In this document: positions 16,997 through 26,366 of the stretch, piece by piece | How positions within the stretch are numbered: the stretch's first letter is position 1 | How the letters are laid out: each line of letters opens with the position of its first letter | Source: Nostoc sphaeroides | GTDB lineage: Bacteria; Cyanobacteriota; Cyanobacteriia; Cyanobacteriales; Nostocaceae | Reading direction: 5' to 3' | Length of the DNA: 64,000 bases | Assembly (NCBI RefSeq): GCF_003443655.1 | Contig: NZ_CP031941.1 | Location: forward strand, 2,227,501 to 2,291,500 | Notes under the pieces: model-generated | The model's input: the letters and a program-made list of their open reading frames with translations, nothing else | Told to the model about the DNA's origin: nothing | Databases searched by the model: none | Translations under genes and position numbers: made by a program

Positions 16997-19447
16997 CTAT
17001 TCTTTGGTGGCAAACCATTGTAATGGCAAAAATTTCATAATATTTGTTATGGTTTTTAAAGTTTTTAATTCGGGTATATCTGGTTTTAATTGTTCTGCGA
17101 TCGCTAATTTTTGTTCAGCTTGTGCAGGTTGAAAATTATATAAATAAACAACAGCTAAATAAAGCCATGCGTAAGGATTTTGAGCATCATATTTAGTTAA
17201 TTCTATTAAATTTTGGATTAATTCTGGGGCTTGGCGCTGTAAAAGTTGTGATAAGACTAAAGTGTAACGCCAATTTAAGTTATTTGGCTCTGTTTGCAGA
17301 TGATAATTAGCTGCAAATTGAATTTGTTTTAAATAATCTTGAGTAGGATCGTATTGATTGAAATTATCTATTTGCACAAATATATTATTTAATTTACCCT
17401 GTTGTAAATCTTGTGCTAGTTGTGAAGTTCGGGTAACTAAATCTAAAGGTGGCGATTTTTTTCCGGTTCCTACATTTGTCACATTTACAGTAATCTCTGG
17501 AATATTTAAAGATGTGACTTTGTTGTTTCTTCTATCTAAATATAGTGCTGATAGTTGATATTTTCCTAGTGGTAGTGTTTTGGGAAGAAATGTAGCTAAT
17601 GCTTCTTTTACTCGAAAAGTTCCTTCAGGATGACATTTGATACCACAGTATAAATCACCCAAACCAATGGCATGATCGTGATCCCAAGATGATTGGTTAT
17701 TTTGCCATTTTAACAGCAATATACCATTTTTTAAATCATCCCATGAACCTGTTATTTCATAGTTGACAGGGTTGTTTTTATCTAAAATTAATTGTTGAGA
17801 AATTGCAACTTTTTCTAAACTAATTACAGACTGACTATTACTTAATTTTTCAACAACTACATGAGGATTTTTGCAGTGATATAATCGCATTTTATCTCCA
17901 TGAGGTAATATCCAATCGCCCTGTAATTTCAAATCAGTAGAAGATTCGACTAAAGATTTTAATTTACGTTTAGTCTCTCCACTTTCTCCCGGTTCGCTTG
18001 GTTCATTATCTCTAGTGATATACCAACAAAAATATTCTAAATCTTCCTCTACCTGAGATAATTTGGTTGTTAATTTTCTGCCGTATACACGAAAATCTTC
18101 TAATGTCCCAAAATAATCCAAAGTAAACTCATTTATCTGAGGTATAGCAACGGGAATTACCCCTAAATTTGACCTTAAATATAAATCTGTTTCGTTTATT
18201 TTGTTTATCAGTTTCTCCAGAGGATATTTCTTAGCATCATCATTAGGTAAATGTTTACCACCCCATGCTTGAATTAGGGGTAATGGAAACAAATTATTGA
18301 GTAACACTATGCTACTTAATACCAGAGTTGCTAATCTCAGTCTATCAAAATATATATTTTCAATTAAGTTGAATAAATCGGCCAATATTAAACTAATTAT
18401 AGGAAAACATGGCAGGATAAATCTAATGTCTTTATTTGTGCCCAAAGAACAAATTATATAGCTACTTACTAAGGTAACTAATAACCAAATTCGAGCCGAT
18501 TTATGGAGATTTACTGAAATTAAATCAGTAGAAAATTGATATTTAATTAGATAAACCAATAAAATGCCAATACTCACAGATAATATTGGTAAACCAACGC
18601 TTTCTGGAATCATCTGTGGATAGTATAACCATCCAGCAATAGTTGTAGCAGAAGGATCACCCTCCCCTTTTCCCACTTGGTTAGCGTTTAATGCCGATGT
18701 AATAATTGTTAACCAATTTAAGCCATACCAAAAACTACAAATTAGCCAAGCTATTACCAAAGATAAGCAAGTTTGAATTAGCTTGATAAATTTACGTTTT
18801 CTAATAAAACTAATTAATATCCAAATACTAGGAATTAAAATAAAAATAAACCCTGTAGGTTTAGTCAACAAAATTAAACCTATTCCTGTGCCCAATAAGA
18901 TAGTTAGTCCCCACGATAAAAACCCAATATAACTATCTTTCCAAGTTGTCAGAACTGTGAAAGTTACTGTAACAATTGCTGTCAAACCATAATCTATTAA
19001 ATAATCTGTCCGTATAAATCCCAAAATAGGAAATAACAGACAAAATATGCTGGCAGTTATGCTAATTTCTCGGTTTTTAAATAAAAAATTACCTAAATGA
19101 TATACTGAAAGTATAATCATCGCAGTATATAATAAGTTGACCAAACTTGCTTGGTCAAATCCACGGCCAAACAATATCAAAAATGGTACGGTGCAAATAT
19201 ATACAAAAGGAGCGCGATAAGTTGGAGTTAATTGCCACAGAGATAACCACCAATTTCCTGAGAATATATTGAAGTTTTGAAAAATTCTATAATGATGTAA
19301 TGCTGTGGTTAAATGTGCGCTTTGATCGTAGGCTGGAATCGAGTCATCTAAGAAAAACCAAGCTCTATCTATAGCTAATGCTATCAGCCAAATTATTAAG
19401 AGGATAATATAATCTTTTCGATGCTGAGAATGGTCAAAATGACTCAT
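16997..19447 (-). CDS. GT39-type membrane glycosyltransferase-like protein with C-terminal TPR region
   Basis: 816 residues. About ten or more membrane helices occupy residues 10-400, starting with IILLIIWLIALAIDRAWFFL and the acidic loop IPAYDQSAHL, where GT39/PMT-type enzymes carry the catalytic Asp for transfer from polyprenyl-phosphate sugars. A periplasmic domain follows (about 410-670), then TPR-like helices (NNLNWRYTLVLSQLLQRQ; NPYAWLYLAVVYLYNFQPAQ). It probably glycosylates a lipid or surface polymer; donor and acceptor are unknown. It is alone on its strand, and its AT-rich codon use is notable beside the GC-richer neighbours. Confidence 0.75.
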   Translation of the reverse strand: MSHFDHSQHRKDYIILLIIWLIALAIDRAWFFLDDSIPAYDQSAHLTTALHHYRIFQNFNIFSGNWWLSLWQLTPTYRAPFVYICTVPFLILFGRGFDQASLVNLLYTAMIILSVYHLGNFLFKNREISITASIFCLLFPILGFIRTDYLIDYGLTAIVTVTFTVLTTWKDSYIGFLSWGLTILLGTGIGLILLTKPTGFIFILIPSIWILISFIRKRKFIKLIQTCLSLVIAWLICSFWYGLNWLTIITSALNANQVGKGEGDPSATTIAGWLYYPQMIPESVGLPILSVSIGILLVYLIKYQFSTDLISVNLHKSARIWLLVTLVSSYIICSLGTNKDIRFILPCFPIISLILADLFNLIENIYFDRLRLATLVLSSIVLLNNLFPLPLIQAWGGKHLPNDDAKKYPLEKLINKINETDLYLRSNLGVIPVAIPQINEFTLDYFGTLEDFRVYGRKLTTKLSQVEEDLEYFCWYITRDNEPSEPGESGETKRKLKSLVESSTDLKLQGDWILPHGDKMRLYHCKNPHVVVEKLSNSQSVISLEKVAISQQLILDKNNPVNYEITGSWDDLKNGILLLKWQNNQSSWDHDHAIGLGDLYCGIKCHPEGTFRVKEALATFLPKTLPLGKYQLSALYLDRRNNKVTSLNIPEITVNVTNVGTGKKSPPLDLVTRTSQLAQDLQQGKLNNIFVQIDNFNQYDPTQDYLKQIQFAANYHLQTEPNNLNWRYTLVLSQLLQRQAPELIQNLIELTKYDAQNPYAWLYLAVVYLYNFQPAQAEQKLAIAEQLKPDIPELKTLKTITNIMKFLPLQWFATKE

Positions 19448-19510
19448 ATTTATTTGATCAAAAACAAACTTTAACCAATTATATATCTGTCGTGTATCGC
19501 CGTTTGACTA

Positions 19511-19670
19511 AGAGGATGTTTTAAAAGTGGTTGGCTGTAATTTTAAGCACTTATTGATCCCCCCTAACCCCCTTAAAAAGGGGGAAGAATCAAAGTCCCC
19601 CAATTTATCGGGGGATTTAGGGGGATCCAAAACTTTTGATACCGACAATAGGACTTTTCAAACATCCTCT
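19511..19670 (+). mobile_element. 160-bp MITE with AGAGGATGTTT ends
   Basis: AGAGGATGTTTTAAAAGT at the left and ACTTTTCAAACATCCTCT at the right, flanked by TA on both sides. The interior is stacked with CCCCCTAACCCCCTTAAAAAGGGGG-type palindromes. It lies between the divergently placed ends and starts of two minus-strand genes. Confidence 0.8.
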
Positions 19671-19697
19671 TAAGCCGTGGGGTTGAATTTTTAATTT

Positions 19698-20162
19698 TTA
19701 ATTTTTAATTCGAGCCAAGTGAGTGACTCCCTCAGTGGTTCGTCCGCTCATCTCACTGGGATGGATACAGTAGAGCGCCATAACCTCCCCACGACTCCAG
19801 GCATCAATCCAGGTTCGATTAATTGCGGGCGAAAGCGTTGGATTTTGCTTTTTGATAAATTGCATCACGCGATCGATGTCTTGCTCAAGAGTGATGTGTT
19901 CGGCTCGACCAGTCACAGTAACGCTGCGCCAATGCTTGAGATTGTAGAATTCTTCAACTTGCAAACATACTTCTGGATTCGCGTCTATATACTTAGTCTT
20001 CATCCAAAGCGTGGTGAAGATATAGATGTTTGGCTCTTCAAAATAATAGTGCATAGGCACAACATAGGGATGTCCTTCAAGGGCACAACTTAAGTGTCCA
20101 TGTCCTACTTTTTTCAAGAGTTCATGTATCTCTTTTGTGCCCATTTCATCAATATCTAACAT
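19698..20162 (-). CDS. Pyridoxamine 5'-phosphate oxidase-like flavin-binding protein
   Basis: 154 residues of the split-barrel FMN-binding fold (Pyridox_ox_2 type): GHLSCALEGHPYVVPMHYYF, TTLWMKTKYIDANPEVCLQV, then WRSVTVTGRAEHI, and a C-terminal MALYCIHPSEMSGR. Members bind FMN, F420 or heme and have varied reductase roles; the substrate cannot be told from sequence. The second ATG (20162) is preferred since GGAG lies 7 bases upstream of it, while the first ATG (20168) is only one base away from that site. A MITE sits immediately upstream at 20188-20278 and may carry or alter its promoter. Confidence 0.8.
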   Translation of the reverse strand: MLDIDEMGTKEIHELLKKVGHGHLSCALEGHPYVVPMHYYFEEPNIYIFTTLWMKTKYIDANPEVCLQVEEFYNLKHWRSVTVTGRAEHITLEQDIDRVMQFIKKQNPTLSPAINRTWIDAWSRGEVMALYCIHPSEMSGRTTEGVTHLARIKN

Positions 20163-20187
20163 GGTCATTCTCCAGAATAAAGATTTT

Positions 20188-20278
20188 AGGACTTACGCAC
20201 ACTCTACGAATTCTCGGCGCTCTTGGCGTCTTGGCGGTTCGATAAATTAAGCTTTTTAGGAATTTTTGCGTAAGTCCT
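20188..20278 (+). mobile_element. 91-bp element with AGGACTTACGCA ends, copy 2
   Basis: AGGACTTACGCA at the left and TGCGTAAGTCCT at the right are perfect 12-bp inverted repeats. The interior (CGGCGCTCTTGGCGTCTTGGCGGTTCG) is a fragment of another dispersed repeat. Confidence 0.75.
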
Positions 20279-20337
20279 GGATTTAATTGATTAATGAGTT
20301 GCTAATGTGTTGTTGACTAAGACTTAGATCAGCATGT

Positions 20338-20796
20338 TTAGGGACATGATCCAAAATCCGTTGAGCGAGTCGCACCTGATGATTGTTGGCAAATCGCTAA
20401 ACAGGTAAGCACAGCAAAAAACTCATCGAAATCTAGGGGTTTAGTGAACCATAGGTCAAATCCCGCACACAGAGCACGTTGAAGCATATTTTTATTGGCA
20501 TAGCCTGTCACAGCGATCGCTAGCACCACTTCCCCTCTTTCTCCGACTTTAGTTCTCACTTGTTGAATCAGGGCATAACAATTCTTCTTGGACAAAGCAA
20601 TGTCACTGACGAGGACATCAGGTTGCCATTGCTCAAATATTTCTAAGGCTTGCTGGACTGAAAACGCTGTTTGCACCTCTACCCCATAGAGTTGCAGCAG
20701 CAACGTCATCAAGGAGCAGAAGAAATCGACATTATCATCTACAAGCAGTACTCGCAGCCCTTGGAGGGATGAGTAATTACTAGGAATTGAATACAT
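20338..20796 (-). CDS. Stand-alone response regulator receiver protein
   Basis: A single CheY-like receiver domain in 152 residues, with no output domain. It has the acidic pair in VLLVDDN, the phospho-acceptor Asp in VLVSDIALS, the Thr of AVTGYA and the Lys of FTKPLDF, so it should be phosphorylated. The DIALSKKNCYALI variant resembles receivers of hybrid signalling proteins. No kinase is adjacent; the partner must be encoded elsewhere. A short Ser/Thr-rich tail follows the domain. Confidence 0.88.
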   Translation of the reverse strand: MYSIPSNYSSLQGLRVLLVDDNVDFFCSLMTLLLQLYGVEVQTAFSVQQALEIFEQWQPDVLVSDIALSKKNCYALIQQVRTKVGERGEVVLAIAVTGYANKNMLQRALCAGFDLWFTKPLDFDEFFAVLTCLAICQQSSGATRSTDFGSCP

Positions 20797-20866
20797 TGCA
20801 GCCCCAATCGTGATTTCACGTTCAACAGTGCTAAAAAACCTGGGAACCCTAGAGAGGAATTAACCA

Positions 20867-20900
20867 GGTGTAGGGTGTGTCTTATTAATTTCCCTACACC
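20867..20900. terminator. Hairpin between fghA-like gene and receiver gene
   Basis: GGTGTAGGG (20867-20875) pairs with CCCTACACC (20892-20900). It lies 3' of the fghA-like gene on the minus strand. Confidence 0.45.
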
Positions 20901-21025
20901 ATGACAGGGTAATGTTTCATTTGTGGGGTTATTTGTTTAACTACAATATAAAATTAAGAAAAGTGTCAAATCTGAATTTCTTTTTCCGGCGTTGCTGATT
21001 ATTTCAAAGCGATACCTACGGTAAG

Positions 21026-21862
21026 CTACGCTAACGCATGGTGGCGGATATGATCTTCAATAAAACTGGCAATGAAATAATAACTGTGGTCATAGCCTTC
21101 TTGGTAACGCAAGTTTAGCGGCTGGCTAACATCTGCACAAGCTTGCTCAAACACTTCAGGCATTAATTGTTCAGCTAAAAATTTATCAGCAGTCCCTTGG
21201 TCAATCAGAATCGAACTGTGATATCCTACTTTTTTGACTAATTCACTAGCATCATAAGCACGCCAACTTTCTTGATTATTGCCAAGATAACCACCCAAAG
21301 CCTTTTGACCCCAAGGACAACGCATAGGTGCAGCGATCGGTGCAAAAGCTGATACTGATTTGTAAAGTTCTGGGTTTCTCATTGCACAGACAAGCGCCCC
21401 ATGTCCCCCCATCGAATGACCAAAAATACCTTGTTTTTCAGGTTGCGTAGGGAAATTTGCGGTAATTAAAGCAGGTAATTCCTGGACGATGTAACTATAC
21501 ATTTGGTAGTTTTTACGCCACGGTTCCTCTGTAGCATCAACATAAAAGCCCGCACCTGTGCCAAAATCCCAGTCATCATCCTCACCTGCAATGCCAGTAT
21601 TACGCGGACTTGTATCTGGTGCAACCAATATCAAACCATACTCAGCTGCCAAGCGTTGCACTCCCGCCTTTACCATAAAATTCTCTTCTGTGCAACTTAA
21701 CCCAGAGAGGAAATAGAGAATCGGTACAGGTTTTTGAGTTGCTTGTGGTGGTTGATAGACAGCAAAGCGCATTTCACCGTTACAGGTTGAGGAGGAATGA
21801 CTGTAAAAACCGAGTTTGCCACCAAAGCTTTTATATTCGGAAATGAGATTGAGGTTAGACAT
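21026..21862 (-). CDS. fghA: S-formylglutathione hydrolase
   Basis: Hydrolyses S-formylglutathione to formate and glutathione, the second step of glutathione-dependent formaldehyde removal. An esterase D-type alpha/beta hydrolase of 278 residues: [20 protein letters not shown] near the oxyanion hole, nucleophile Ser in [13 protein letters not shown], catalytic Asp in [10 protein letters not shown] and His in GYDHSYYF. All key residues are present. The formaldehyde dehydrogenase partner is not in this window. Confidence 0.93.
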   Translation of the reverse strand: MSNLNLISEYKSFGGKLGFYSHSSSTCNGEMRFAVYQPPQATQKPVPILYFLSGLSCTEENFMVKAGVQRLAAEYGLILVAPDTSPRNTGIAGEDDDWDFGTGAGFYVDATEEPWRKNYQMYSYIVQELPALITANFPTQPEKQGIFGHSMGGHGALVCAMRNPELYKSVSAFAPIAAPMRCPWGQKALGGYLGNNQESWRAYDASELVKKVGYHSSILIDQGTADKFLAEQLMPEVFEQACADVSQPLNLRYQEGYDHSYYFIASFIEDHIRHHALA

Positions 21863-21922
21863 TGGTTTGAGCGATCGCCAGAGAAAGATTATTTTACCGT
21901 GAACTACCTGGTAATTAACACG

Positions 21923-22516
21923 CTATAGCGAGCGTACAATATACCGCAGTTGCGCTCGCTTTGAGAACCGAAACCAAATTGCGATCGTTAGTTGGCGCTT
22001 CATCGCGTCTGGACTCGCTATGCCAACAGGATAACGAAACCAACACACAATTAAGCGGCGAGTAGGTTCATAAGCCAACAGCCATGTTTTTTCGTAGCGT
22101 ACCAAATCACTAATCCAAGGTGGATCTAGGTTTTCTTTTTCAGCAATTCTGGAGATGAAATTAGCAAAAGCGATCGCATCTTCTCTATGTTTTTTGATTC
22201 CTTTTGGTACATGAGTTTGAGCATATCGCCAAAACAAGGCAGTAAAATTTTTCCCCAGCGCCCGCGCAGTGCGTGGAAGTAGTTCGCGTACTTCCCCTAA
22301 CCGTTTCCATTTCAGAGAATTGGCAAAGATATTTACCTCTTTTGCTGAAATTTGAGCTAACTTTTGTGCTTCATCGCAACTCAGCCCCAACTCTGCGCCA
22401 ACGGCTTCTGGGTTAGCAAAGAAACGCTCTCTAAATTCCGTATTCGTGTAAAGTTGGGCTAAAACTTCCTGGGTTTTTGCTAACCCCATCTGCCATGTTT
22501 CGACTTCGCTCAACAC
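21923..22516 (-). CDS. MNIO-cluster partner-like protein, unknown family
   Basis: A 197-residue helical protein that starts on a GTG overlapping the end of the DUF692 gene by 7 bases, so the two are probably translationally coupled. The N-terminal part (EVLAQLYTNTEFRERFFANP, VGAELGLSCDEAQKLAQI) resembles the short helical segment seen in partner proteins of DUF692/MNIO enzymes (DUF2063/HvfC-like) that help present the substrate. The C-terminal half (WISDLVRYEKTWLLAYEPTR, IVCWFRYPVG) also fits that view. The assignment rests on position and loose resemblance only. It ends without a terminator-like hairpin. Confidence 0.55.
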   Translation of the reverse strand: MLSEVETWQMGLAKTQEVLAQLYTNTEFRERFFANPEAVGAELGLSCDEAQKLAQISAKEVNIFANSLKWKRLGEVRELLPRTARALGKNFTALFWRYAQTHVPKGIKKHREDAIAFANFISRIAEKENLDPPWISDLVRYEKTWLLAYEPTRRLIVCWFRYPVGIASPDAMKRQLTIAIWFRFSKRAQLRYIVRSL

Positions 22517-23337
22517 AAGTAACTCCTGCTAATTTCCCGTGCTTTTTGCAGTTCTTTTGTCAATTCTGCAAAGGGTGGCAAGTTTTCATCTCGTTCTAGA
22601 ATAATCCCTTTAACTGGAACACGGGCCACAACTTCCTCCATTAGTTGCCATACTTCCACTGGTGTGGATTGGGAATGGCTATCAATTAAGACACCATCAT
22701 GCCAATGTCCACCAACAAAATGTAATTGTACGATGCGATCGCACGGTAATTGTTGCAAAAACTCATGGACATCATAGCCGTAGTTCACAGCATTAGTGTG
22801 GAGATTCGTTATATCTAATAACAGTCCACAATCAGAACGTTCAACCACCTCGGCTAAAAACTGGGCTTCAGTCATTTCTGCACCTGGAACCGTCACCATG
22901 TAAGTGATATTTTCCAGAATCAGTGGTACATCAATCCAGCGACGCAATAAAGCAATATTGCGACAAAGTACTTCCACAGCTTCTTGAGTATAAGGTAGCG
23001 GGGACAAATGCCCGATATCAACTCCACCCGCTTTTGTAAAGCAGATATGCTCACTCCACCAAGGCGGGTTAAGTTGCTTAATTAGTGCTGCAAGTTTGCG
23101 TAAATAATCTGTATCCAAGCCTTCAGCACTGCCTAACGAAAGATTAATCGCGTGGGGAATTATCGGGAAATGAGCAGCAAGCAATTCTAACTCCTGCTGT
23201 TTTTGCCAAGATGCATCTAGATAGTGTTCAGCGACAATTTCCAAAAAGTCAACCTGCTGACGGTTAAGAAACAGATCGCTTTTAAACGGTTGTCGAAAAC
23301 CCAACCCCACGCCTAAACTAGGAAGATGAGAAAGCAT
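22510..23337 (-). CDS. DUF692 / MNIO-family multinuclear iron oxidase
   Basis: A TIM-barrel enzyme of the family that installs oxidative changes on Cys or backbone positions of ribosomal peptides using two or three iron ions. Iron-ligand motifs are in order: FLEIVAEHYLD, IPHAINLSLGS, WWSEHICF, LILENITYM, GLLLDITNLHTNA, LHFVGGHWHDG and ILERDENLP. Length 275 residues, normal. ATG 23337 is chosen; the frame extends to 23394 but that extension is Trp/Arg-rich translation of the neighbour's Gly-Cys codons. A GGAGGAGG site lies inside the last Gly codons of the upstream gene, 5 bases after whose stop this gene begins. The likely substrate is that protein's Cys-rich tail. Confidence 0.9.
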   Translation of the reverse strand: MLSHLPSLGVGLGFRQPFKSDLFLNRQQVDFLEIVAEHYLDASWQKQQELELLAAHFPIIPHAINLSLGSAEGLDTDYLRKLAALIKQLNPPWWSEHICFTKAGGVDIGHLSPLPYTQEAVEVLCRNIALLRRWIDVPLILENITYMVTVPGAEMTEAQFLAEVVERSDCGLLLDITNLHTNAVNYGYDVHEFLQQLPCDRIVQLHFVGGHWHDGVLIDSHSQSTPVEVWQLMEEVVARVPVKGIILERDENLPPFAELTKELQKAREISRSYLC

Positions 23338-23342
23338 TGCTG

Positions 23343-24434
23343 TTAACCTCCTCCACAACCACCACCGCAGCCACCACCGCAGCCACCACCGCAACCACTA
23401 CTGCAAGAGGAGCCACTGTCAGAACCACTACTGCATGAGGAGCCACTGTCAGAACTACTATTGCATGAGGAGCTACAGCCAGAACTAGTACTGCATGAGG
23501 AGCTAGTGTCAGAATTACTAGTACGAGAACTACTAGTGTATGAGGGGCTACTGCATGAGGAGCTACTGCATGAGGAGCTACCGCATAAGCTACTAGACGA
23601 ACTCTCTACTGTGGTAACTTTTCTAGAAATTGTTGGCGGAAAAAAGGCTTTGTAGTAGGAGTCATAAGAGGTTCCAGCCAGCACCTCAACGCCAAATAGT
23701 GCCACCAGTAAGTTGTAGTCAAATACAGAAGGGATGTCATACTTTGCCTTCTGCTGCAATCGGGTAAATGTTTCTTGCAGTTGTTGCAGATACATTTTTC
23801 CTCGATGACTGAGATGTGTACGTTTACTGACAAACCACAGCAAAAAGATAATCGATAATACACCAATGGTGATTAATAAACCTGCGTTATAGCGCTCCTT
23901 ACCCAAGGCGATGAGAAGCTTATAGCCCCCCAAGCTGAAAATAATCATTGCTCCAATCAAGCCAACTTTGATATTCCGTTCTTGCCACTGGGAAGCATAC
24001 AATAGTTGCTCATTTTGGAGTTTTTCTTCATAGGCATTGCTGTATGACTGGATGCTCTCGGTTGCCAACCAAACAGACGTTTTAGCTGTGGAGGAGGAAG
24101 ATAATTTCTCAAATACCTCACGCTCTATAGGCTCTAGCTGAGATACATCAGGATGATTTGCTACTTGGCTGATGGATTGTTCACTGACTTGCAAATAACC
24201 CCGGATAATCAAATCAAATAATACTACATTGGCGATTCCTGTTTCTTGGGAACGCAAATAAGCGATTTCGTAGGGATCTGGTTCAGCAGGAATTAGCGGC
24301 AGAGGCTGGTTTTTGGTTGGATCTTGCACTAGCTGTTGGCAAACTACCAAAGTTATCCCAATAACAAAGCAATAAAACAGTAAAAAATCTGGCCCATACA
24401 TATCTGCAATTGGATTATGCAGTAATGCATTCAT
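23343..24434 (-). CDS. TIGR04222-type membrane protein with 12-Cys Ser/Gly tail
   Basis: Residues 1-277 are a membrane protein: one helix near 17-36, the family hallmark DPYEIAYLRSQETGIANVVL, and a helix pair near 155-205. The last 86 residues (278-363) are almost only Ser, Gly and Cys, with 12 Cys in SSC spacings and ending in four CGGG units. TIGR04222-type proteins commonly carry such low-complexity tails. Next to a DUF692 enzyme, the tail looks like an in-built modification substrate, possibly metal-binding. AAGGAGTAAAGGCA precedes the ATG. First gene of a three-gene unit. Confidence 0.85.
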   Translation of the reverse strand: MNALLHNPIADMYGPDFLLFYCFVIGITLVVCQQLVQDPTKNQPLPLIPAEPDPYEIAYLRSQETGIANVVLFDLIIRGYLQVSEQSISQVANHPDVSQLEPIEREVFEKLSSSSTAKTSVWLATESIQSYSNAYEEKLQNEQLLYASQWQERNIKVGLIGAMIIFSLGGYKLLIALGKERYNAGLLITIGVLSIIFLLWFVSKRTHLSHRGKMYLQQLQETFTRLQQKAKYDIPSVFDYNLLVALFGVEVLAGTSYDSYYKAFFPPTISRKVTTVESSSSSLCGSSSCSSSSCSSPSYTSSSRTSNSDTSSSCSTSSGCSSSCNSSSDSGSSCSSGSDSGSSCSSGCGGGCGGGCGGGCGGG

Positions 24435-24683
24435 TGCCTTTACTCCTTTTTAGGGAATTACTGAAAGTTAAGAGAAATTAAATGACTCAATGTTTGCAGA
24501 GTTTTTTAGAACATTTGGCTTTCTCAGGTTTGTCATTTACTTTACCACAAGATTGTAGCACACATTAAAATTTATGCTCCGTCAGCCCCTTGCGGTACTA
24601 GTCTGTCAGCTTGGAATTCAGGGGTAAACAAGTTCGTAGTAAGGACTTTAGTCCTTTATGAATTATGAATTATGAATTATAAA

Positions 24684-25481
24684 TTAGTTTGACAGAGTAC
24701 TACGACTAGGTAACTTAGTCCCGCACCTTTTACAAAACCCAGCATCTACGTCATGGAAAGCCAAACCACAACCTGAACAAGCTGTTTCTACCTGATTAGC
24801 AGTTTTCACAACTCGCTTAATTAAATCTCCCACTTGCCAAGGAATCAGTGCAATTCCTGTAAAAATCATCAGTACTGTTAGCAAGCGCCCTAATTCAGAA
24901 ATTGGAATAACATCGCCAAACCCTACAGTTGTCATTGTGACAACAGAGAAATAGAAGGCATCTAAAAACGTACCATAATTTTCAGGATTAACCGGATGCT
25001 CGACTTGATAAATTAAGCCAGAATAAATAAAAACAATTGCAAATAATGTAAATAAGATTCGCGCAAAAATCATTCCATCTTCGGTGCTGATAGTGGCGAA
25101 TAGAAATTTCCTATCTATAAATCTGATTAATCGTAAAATCCGAAACCATCGCAGTAGGCGGATAAAGCTAATATCCACCATTCCTAAAAAGAATGGCAAA
25201 ATTGCCATTAAGTCAATAATCGAATAAAAACTAAAAATATACTTAATTTTGTTTTCCGCACTCCACAAACGGAGTGAATATTCCACCGCGAAGATAATGA
25301 CGATCGCAGTATCGGCTACATTCAACTGAAACCGCACAGAATCAGGAATATTATAAGTTTCTGCCACAAAAATCCCTGATGATATTAGCACCATAGCGGC
25401 AAGCGTTAAATTAATCGCTTTACCTAATGGTGTTTCCAAGTCTTTTAAGTAGAATTCTGTTTCTTGTCTGCTCAGTAACAT
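24684..25481 (-). CDS. Voltage-gated-type potassium channel with C-terminal zinc ribbon
   Basis: 265 residues with six membrane segments. The voltage-sensor-like S4 carries regularly spaced Arg (RLLRWFRILRLIRFIDRK), and the pore loop has the K+ selectivity filter TMTTVGFGD. The cytoplasmic end has two CxxC pairs (CSGCGLAF and CKRCG, about residues 236-255), a zinc-ribbon-like module not usual in the basic channel and possibly a sensor or assembly element. An ion-transport role is clear; gating and regulation are unknown. Start ATG 25481. Confidence 0.88.
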   Translation of the reverse strand: MLLSRQETEFYLKDLETPLGKAINLTLAAMVLISSGIFVAETYNIPDSVRFQLNVADTAIVIIFAVEYSLRLWSAENKIKYIFSFYSIIDLMAILPFFLGMVDISFIRLLRWFRILRLIRFIDRKFLFATISTEDGMIFARILFTLFAIVFIYSGLIYQVEHPVNPENYGTFLDAFYFSVVTMTTVGFGDVIPISELGRLLTVLMIFTGIALIPWQVGDLIKRVVKTANQVETACSGCGLAFHDVDAGFCKRCGTKLPSRSTLSN

Positions 25482-25551
25482 ATTCGACCATTAACTAATC
25501 TTAATTTCCATTTATAGCATTAGAAATACGATATTATTAATCATTATCCTT

Positions 25552-25995
25552 ATGTTAACCTCAGCTTATATGAACCCAGAATATTTTATGCGTTTAGCTT
25601 TGGCAGAAGCAAAAGAAGGAGATGCGCCTTATGGTGCTGTGATTGTTAAAGATAACGAAGTCGTTGCTGTAGCTCATAACACTGTTAACAGAGACAACGA
25701 TCCATCAGCCCATGCGGAAATTAACGCCATTCGTAGTTTAACAGCTAAACTTAAAAACCCTTCTTTAGAAGGTTATAGCATATATACAACTGGCGAACCT
25801 TGTCCGATGTGTGCAACTGCTTGTGTTTGGAGTGGTTTATCAGAAATTGTATATGGGGCTTCAATTCAAGATTTAATCTCGGTAAATCAATCACAAATTA
25901 ATATATCTTGCGAAGAAGTTATCGCTAAGTCATTTAGAAACATCAAATTCACAAAAGACGTTTTAAAAAATGAATGTTTGGAGTTATTTAAATAA
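25552..25995 (+). CDS. Nucleoside/guanine deaminase-like protein
   Basis: A zinc-dependent deaminase of the cytidine deaminase fold. The zinc and proton-shuttle motifs are SAHAEINAIR and GEPCPMCATACVW. The NRDNDPSAHAE stretch is closer to guanine deaminases of the bacterial GuaD type than to TadA. At 147 residues it is the normal size. Two ATGs are possible (25552 or 25570, MNPEYFMRL); neither has a strong ribosome site. It diverges from the channel gene with 70 bases between the starts. The exact base deaminated is uncertain. Confidence 0.8.
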   Translation: MLTSAYMNPEYFMRLALAEAKEGDAPYGAVIVKDNEVVAVAHNTVNRDNDPSAHAEINAIRSLTAKLKNPSLEGYSIYTTGEPCPMCATACVWSGLSEIVYGASIQDLISVNQSQINISCEEVIAKSFRNIKFTKDVLKNECLELFK

Positions 25996-26034
25996 GCTAG
26001 AAACAATCTAAACTTTTCAGATTTAGGGTATGTT

Positions 26035-26231
<197 letters not shown>

Positions 26232-26330
26232 TACGGCTTCCGTAACGCACCGAAAACCCCCAAATTATGTTGCACTTTCAGCGATAATATACCCTACAGC
26301 TAATCTAGACGTTAAAATTACGAATTACGA

Positions 26331-26354
26331 ACTTGTACTGAGCGTAGCCGAAGT
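26331..26354 (+). repeat. 24-bp small dispersed repeat within a heptamer array
   Basis: The inverse of the 24-bp repeat in rimM (one difference). It splits an ATTACGAATTACGA / ATTACGAATTA heptamer array. Confidence 0.7.
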
Positions 26355-26366
26355 ATTACGAATTAT

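Noticed and set aside
23338..23394. Trp/Arg-rich N-terminal extension of the DUF692 protein
   Set aside because: It is out-of-frame translation of the Gly-Cys codons of the upstream gene; ATG 23337 with GGAGG fits better and matches family length.
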